NCBI GenBank assembly: GCA_013180625.2
Contig: SNVD02010228.1
Location: forward strand, 129,501-193,500
DNA from: Boswellia sacra
Taxonomy: Eukaryota > Streptophyta > Magnoliopsida > Sapindales > Burseraceae
Length of the DNA: 64,000 nt
Direction: 5' to 3'
Part shown: in pieces, positions 59,534 through 64,000 of the stretch
How the letters are laid out: the number at the start of each line of letters is the position of its first letter
How positions within the stretch are numbered: position 1 is the first letter of the stretch
Program-made: the position numbers and the translations under genes
The notes under the pieces: model-generated
What the model was told of the DNA's origin: nothing
The model's input: the letters and a program-made list of their open reading frames with translations, nothing else
The model's database searches: none

Positions 59534-61727
59534 ATGATCTGGCATGTACATAATGAAAATTTCATCCTCATTTCTACGAGAATTTTTATGAAACCATTTC
59601 ATTTGCTTCTCTTTGATTAAAATTTGATTTTCTTAGAATGTCTCCTAATTTTTGGCCTAATTCTTCTTCTGATGATTGATTTAGCCTATGATAAAAAGGA
59701 TATACCTTAGTTATATTTCATCTCTTCAACAACTTTAGTAATGAGCATATAAAGTCCCTGTTATTCTAATGGAGACCTATGATTAACTTTTTAGGAAACT
59801 TCCAAATGAACAATTTCAAGGAAATCTTTCGATTTCTTAGTTTACTATGTTTAACTCTATATATTACCTTATCTATGGAGTACATTAAACCTACAGAAAT
59901 GGCTATAACAGGTTTCTATTATTTCTATTAATAGCTACTATAGGAGGAATGTTTTTATGTGGTGGTAAAGATTTAATAACTATCTTTGAGCTCTAGAATG
60001 TTTTATGCTCCTACCTATTATCTGGATATACCAAGAAAAACATACAGTCTAATGAAGCTATTATAAAATATTTACTTATGGGTAGGGCAAGCTTTTCTAT
60101 TTTGGTTTGTGGTTTCTCTTGGCTGTATATGGTTCATCCGAGGGAGAGATCAAGCTTCAAGAAATAGTGAATGTTCTTATCAATACGCAAATGTATAACT
60201 CCCCAAAAATTTTAATTGTGCTTATATTCATCATTGTAGGAATTGAGTTCAAGCTTTCCTTAGCCTTTTCTCATCAATGGACTTTTGACATATACAAATG
60301 AGTGTGGTTCGTTCGATAAATTCCTACCTCTCTATCTATCTCTAAGATATTTGGATTTTTCAAAACTCTACGGACATATAAGAGAAATGCTATCCCCACT
60401 AAGACCAAGACATAACTTTTACTTATTCAGATAACAATTAAGGTGAAGTAGGGTCAGGAACAATGAATCTCTTTACGGTAAACAGATCTATTTTGCAAGT
60501 TTGTTATTACCGGTAGTTCCTACTAAGGATCAGACTAATGACGTATACAATACTTGAATTCTCGATGTAGATGCTATAGAGTTGGTTCTCATCCTTAAGG
60601 GACTATGAATGTAATAAGAGCATTCGTTGACAAGAGGATCACCCTAAGATGATCATCTCATCACTAGTAAGAACGAATCAAATTAGATGGTTCTATTTCT
60701 CAATCTTTTTTACTTGCTCCTATGGAACGAAGGTCAAAAAATCGAGAAAAATCAATCATTCATAACCATTGAGGAAGGAATCCTTGAAAAATTAAGGATT
60801 AGTAATCCTTTTTAGAGATTGAATGGATTTGATCTTATACATACGCGAGGAAGGTAATCAAGAAAGAAAAAAGATGAGTTCTTCTTTACTTTCATCACTT
60901 AGGAGTCGTGCAAGATAAAAGTCTCATGCACAATTTTGAATGAGAGAAAGAAGTGAGGAATCCTCTTTTCTACTCTAACTCTCCCACTCCAATCGTTGCT
61001 TTTCTTTTTGTTGCTTCGAAAGTAGTTGCTTTAGCATTAGCCACTTAAATTTTTGATATTCCTTTTTATTTCTTATCAAACGAATAACATCTTCTTCTAG
61101 AAATCCTAGCTATTCATAGCATGATATTGGGGAATCTCATTGCTATTACTCAAACAAGAATGAAATGTATGCTTGCATATTCGTCCATAGGTCAAATCGG
61201 ATATGTAATTATTGGAATAATTGTTAGAGACTCAAATGGTGGATATGTAAGCATAATCACTTATGTGCTATTCTATATCTCTATGAATCTAGGAGCTTTT
61301 GCTTGCATTGTATCATTTGGTCTATGTACCATAATTGATAACATTCGAGATTATGCAGGATTATATACGAAGGATCATTTTTTGGTTCTCTCTTTAGCTC
61401 TATGTCTCTTATCCCTATGAGGTCTTCCTCCACTAGCAATTTTTTCTAAAAACTCCATTTATTCTAGTGTAGATGGCAGACAAGCCCATATTTCTTGGTA
61501 TTAATAGGACTCTTTGCAAGCATTATTTCTATCCACTATTATCTAAAAATAATCAAGTTATTAATGATTGGACGAAACCAAGAAATAACCCCTCACGTGC
61601 GAGAAGATTCCTTTTAAGATCAAACAATTCCATCAAATTGAGTGCAATTGTGTGTGTGATAGCATCTACTGTACTAGGTGTATCAATGAACTCGATTATT
61701 GCAATTGCTTAAGATACCTTTTTTTAG
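59534..61727 (+). pseudogene. ndhB: Plastid ndhB remnant (both exons and intron)
   Basis: Exon 1 runs from ATGATCTGGCATGTAC at 59534 to about 60301. A group II intron (GTGTGG start) follows, and exon 2 runs from about 60980 to 61727. Exon 2 keeps one long readable part ([42 protein letters not shown]), but stops and frame shifts occur before and after it, and the C-terminus reads IAIA, TAA, DTFF (TAA replaces the usual Gln codon). In the plastid this is an NDH complex subunit. The two exons cannot give a full protein here. Confidence 0.93.
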
Positions 61728-61789
61728 CATTTGGTTGTATCTGTATTTTCGATTCCCTTCTTTTGTCTAAACCCTAGTTACTGCTTAAA

Positions 61790-62250
61790 CACTCATTTCT
61801 TCTTGTGTGAGCAACTTGGGCACTTATCACATGTTGGATAAGCGACTGGATGGGTTTCCTTAGTCCCAAGTTATTCATGTTGCTATTGTGCCATGTTGGC
61901 AAATTTTCAAGTAGACATGTGGATAAAGGGAAGATTTTGCTTGCATCTGTGGACACAAGCTCCTTGGATAGATACATGATCAAGCGAAACCACTTCCTTT
62001 TGTGCAGAGGTGAGTGTGCTGCTGCAATGCCATACTCTTTTGGCTTGTTCCACTTATAGAGATAAAAAATGTAAAGCAGCTGACCAACTACGTAGTTTTG
62101 CCTTATCCTTATGCATTTATAGTGCTCGAATATGGGGAAATAGGGACCATGTGAAGGTATGTTTTCGAGGTGAAATGACCCAAACAACCTACTATGGGTA
62201 GTTTTTTCCTTTTGCTGGATGTGTAGTATTATTCCTCTGCAATTATATAT
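61790..62250. other. Spacer between the plastid insertion and the MULE end
   Basis: Overlapping open frames of 60 to 137 codons are present on both strands (for example 61774-62187, minus), but they lie antisense to each other and I recognise no domain. I cannot assign a function. Confidence 0.3.
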
Positions 62251-64000
62251 GGGTTAATATCATAGACCACCCCTATGTTTTGGCCTAATTACATCCAGAG
62301 TCGTTGTTTGCATTTTTTGTCTTTAGTTACCCCTAACTTTTAAAAAAAAAATCATGGACCACGATTCCATTAGAAATTCTTCTAGATTTTCATAAATAAG
62401 TTCAAATAACATGGTTAAAATGGTAAAGATACAATGACAAGTCAACACTCTATAATGTGAGAGTCAATTGTTAAATTAACTCCACTTTCTCTTTCTTCTC
62501 GGTCCCCACTTCATGAAAATTTCTTTATGTCTTCTTATGGTTCACGTGCTAGTTCACCTACCCGCCTTCATGCAAAGCTCAATTGAAGCGTCGTCTTTCG
62601 AAAGCTTGAAAAATCCTTTAAGTTGATGTGAATGTCAACTGGTAAGTTTTTTTTTTAATTTATGATTCACTTCTTGGATGCCATGTCTGTAAGCTGGAAA
62701 GAAAAACTTTGCATTATTGCACCTGTAGTATTTTTTTTCTTTTTCATACACCTTCAAAGTTTCTTTTTCTTCTATTGTTGATATATGTAGTGCTGTATGC
62801 ATTGCATTTGTCTGAAAATATTAAAATCAAAACACTAACAATTTGATTCTATCTGGGGGTTTTTAAAATTGAGGTGAAAATCGTATAGTTGATATGTTAT
62901 TTTTTGCTGGTTGGACTGCTATATTAACATGCATGTATTTATGGTGTTGAGTTTATATTAGTTTCATGATCTTGTTCTTGTGTAATCTATAACCATTGAT
63001 TGGTAATCATGGGGGTTTTCAGAATTGAGGTTATAATTATATTACTTATGTGTCTTTTTGAGTGGTTTTAATGTTATGGATTGAAATGCATGTAAATTTA
63101 TGCTGCAGTATATATTATAGTAGTTCTGAATATCTCTTCCCTATCTAATTTGTTAACTCATGATGTTTTTTCTATGTGTTTAACACAATTTGTAATCATA
63201 TATACTGCAATATTTGTGAGTTTATTTGCAAAATCATATTGATGTGTTTTTCTTGTGTCTTTAATGTTATTGATGCATATGGCAGTGAGATGGATGTGTT
63301 TTTCTTAACATTGAGATGTAATGGTACCCAGATACCATTTGGTTTCGTTGACCCTAAAAAAGTATCTAGAATAGGTCTTTTTTAGGTTACTAATGAGGTT
63401 ATTGGTCTGGGGGTTGTTGACTTTAGGGATGTTAAATTTAGTGTTGAGTTGCCTTGGAATGGTGAGACTAGAGTTATTGACAATGGCTCCCGGTTCTTAG
63501 AATTGTTGAAAATGTTTGAAAAAAAAATTATATTTTCAAAATAATAATTGTTGTTAAGGTTACCCTTAGAAGCTAAGCCCTTGAATAGTTAGTTACTTGA
63601 AAATCAGGTTCAAAGATTAACTGTAGGTGACAATGAAAAAGAGAATGATGCTAGGTTGGGTTCTAATATAGGTGAAAATGAACTGAATCTGGATTAGGGT
63701 GCAATGTAGGTGAAAATGAAGTGGGGAGTGCTGAGTTAGACTGTGATTTAAGTGAAGATGAATCTGTAGGTGACAATGGAGCTACACTTGAGGTGACCAA
63801 TTTACAACAAACTATAGAAAAGGAAGTTGAACCTGAGAATTCCAATGTAGAACCATGTACTAAACCTGAGTTGCCCAATGTAGAACAAAATATAGAAAGG
63901 GAAGTATCTTCCGAGTTGCCTAACTTGGAAGATGTAGAAGCAATAGGCCATAGTGGATTTTCATTAGAATCTGATTCAAATGTTGATTACAGGCCTGATT
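62251..64000. mobile_element. 5' part of a probable Mutator-like element, cut by window end
   Basis: GGGTTAATATCATAGACCAC followed by CCCTATGTTTTGGCCTAATT and TTAGTTACCCCTAACTTTT is the kind of terminal sequence seen on many plant Mutator-like elements. A leader and an intron-like T-rich region follow, then an acidic protein-coding region at 63290 onward. The other end is outside the window, so the target duplication cannot be tested. Confidence 0.5.
63290..64000 (+). pseudogene. Broken N-terminal part of a MULE-type (MuDR-like) protein
   Basis: An ATG at 63290, shortly after an acceptor-like ATGGCAG, opens MDVFFLTLRCNGTQIPFGF, followed by a stop. The same frame then continues with VTNEVIGLGVVDFRDVKF and RFLELLKMFEKK. 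After further stops a second frame gives a Glu/Asp-rich linker (ELDCDLSEDESVGDNG, EVEPENSNVEP, VEAIGHSGFSLESDSN) to the end. An N-terminal domain followed by an acidic linker is usual in plant MuDR-like transposases, but the catalytic domain lies beyond the window. At least two frame breaks suggest a dead copy. Confidence 0.4.

Larger units (their letters stand above)
53390..61780. other. Nuclear plastid DNA (NUPT) from the chloroplast inverted repeat
   Basis: The order is trnI-GAU 5' part (-), rrn16 (-), trnV-GAC (-), rps12 3' exons (+), rps7 (+), ndhB (+), exactly the arrangement of the chloroplast inverted repeat, with spacers retained. Every gene has substitutions, small indels or stops. 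Many changes are C to T or G to A, as expected when methylated plastid DNA ages in the nucleus. It is not living plastid DNA: it is flanked by nuclear repeats, and the genes are broken. The left border lies within about 30 bp of 53390. The right border lies between the end of ndhB (61727) and about 61800. Confidence 0.93.

Noticed and set aside
61121..61420. ndhB exon 2 open frame as a functional nuclear gene
   Set aside because: It is an open remnant between stops and frame shifts; the flanking exon and C-terminus are broken and no nuclear transit signal is present.
61774..62187. 137-codon minus-strand frame as a gene
   Set aside because: It overlaps antisense frames of similar quality, has no recognisable domain, and spans the probable plastid insertion border.

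Overview
The window is nuclear DNA of a flowering plant. It is AT-rich, its genes have GT-AG introns, and it carries several DNA-transposon families and a degraded piece of plastid DNA. The protein families fit a dicot, and a woody rosid is a plausible guess, but I cannot name the species from the sequence alone.

Layout. (1) 1-5.2 kb is gene-poor and holds a 1.1 kb hAT-type element with an exact 8-bp target duplication. (2) 5.3-12.7 kb (+) is a complete ten-exon plastid O-acetylserine(thiol)lyase (cysteine synthase) gene. A LINE fragment lies in intron 7 and a 77-bp-arm foldback in intron 9. (3) 16.5-20.2 kb (+) is a four-exon short-chain dehydrogenase/reductase of the neomenthol dehydrogenase/salutaridine reductase/CBR1-like type. 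(4) 22.9-30.7 kb is a cluster: a 60-residue COA3-like cytochrome oxidase assembly protein (+), a frameshifted Pumilio/PUF pseudogene (-), and a five-exon TRAPPC2/sedlin gene (-) with an apparent U12-type AT-AC intron. (5) 32.3-35.2 kb is a transposon nest. (6) 36.6-40.2 kb is an inverted, diverged copy of the COA3-PUF pair, with an intact PUF gene (+) and a COA3-like copy (-) that lacks the 5' exon region. (7) 40.2-44.5 kb is a three-exon V-ATPase subunit e gene (-) bracketed by an unusual CGAGTG-rich repeat module. (8) 45.3-53.3 kb is decayed duplicate sequence of the TRAPPC2/PUF neighbourhood with younger insertions. (9) 53.4-61.8 kb is an approximately 8.3 kb colinear insertion of chloroplast inverted-repeat DNA (trnI-GAU part, rrn16, trnV-GAC, rps12 3' exons, rps7, ndhB), all decayed. 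(10) From 62.25 kb to the end is what looks like the 5' end of a Mutator-like element.

The living genes are unrelated housekeeping or metabolic genes: sulfur assimilation in plastids, a redox enzyme, mitochondrial complex IV assembly, vesicle tethering, vacuolar acidification, and RNA binding. They are not an operon or pathway. The unifying theme is structural: one gene neighbourhood (COA3-PUF-TRAPPC2) was copied at least three times within 30 kb, the copies have different fates, and transposons and plastid DNA accumulated in the copies.

I did not find a convincing new biochemical system. The strongest unusual items are the AT-AC intron, the multi-copy neighbourhood, the CGAGTG module family, and several non-autonomous element families whose ends can be fixed to the base.
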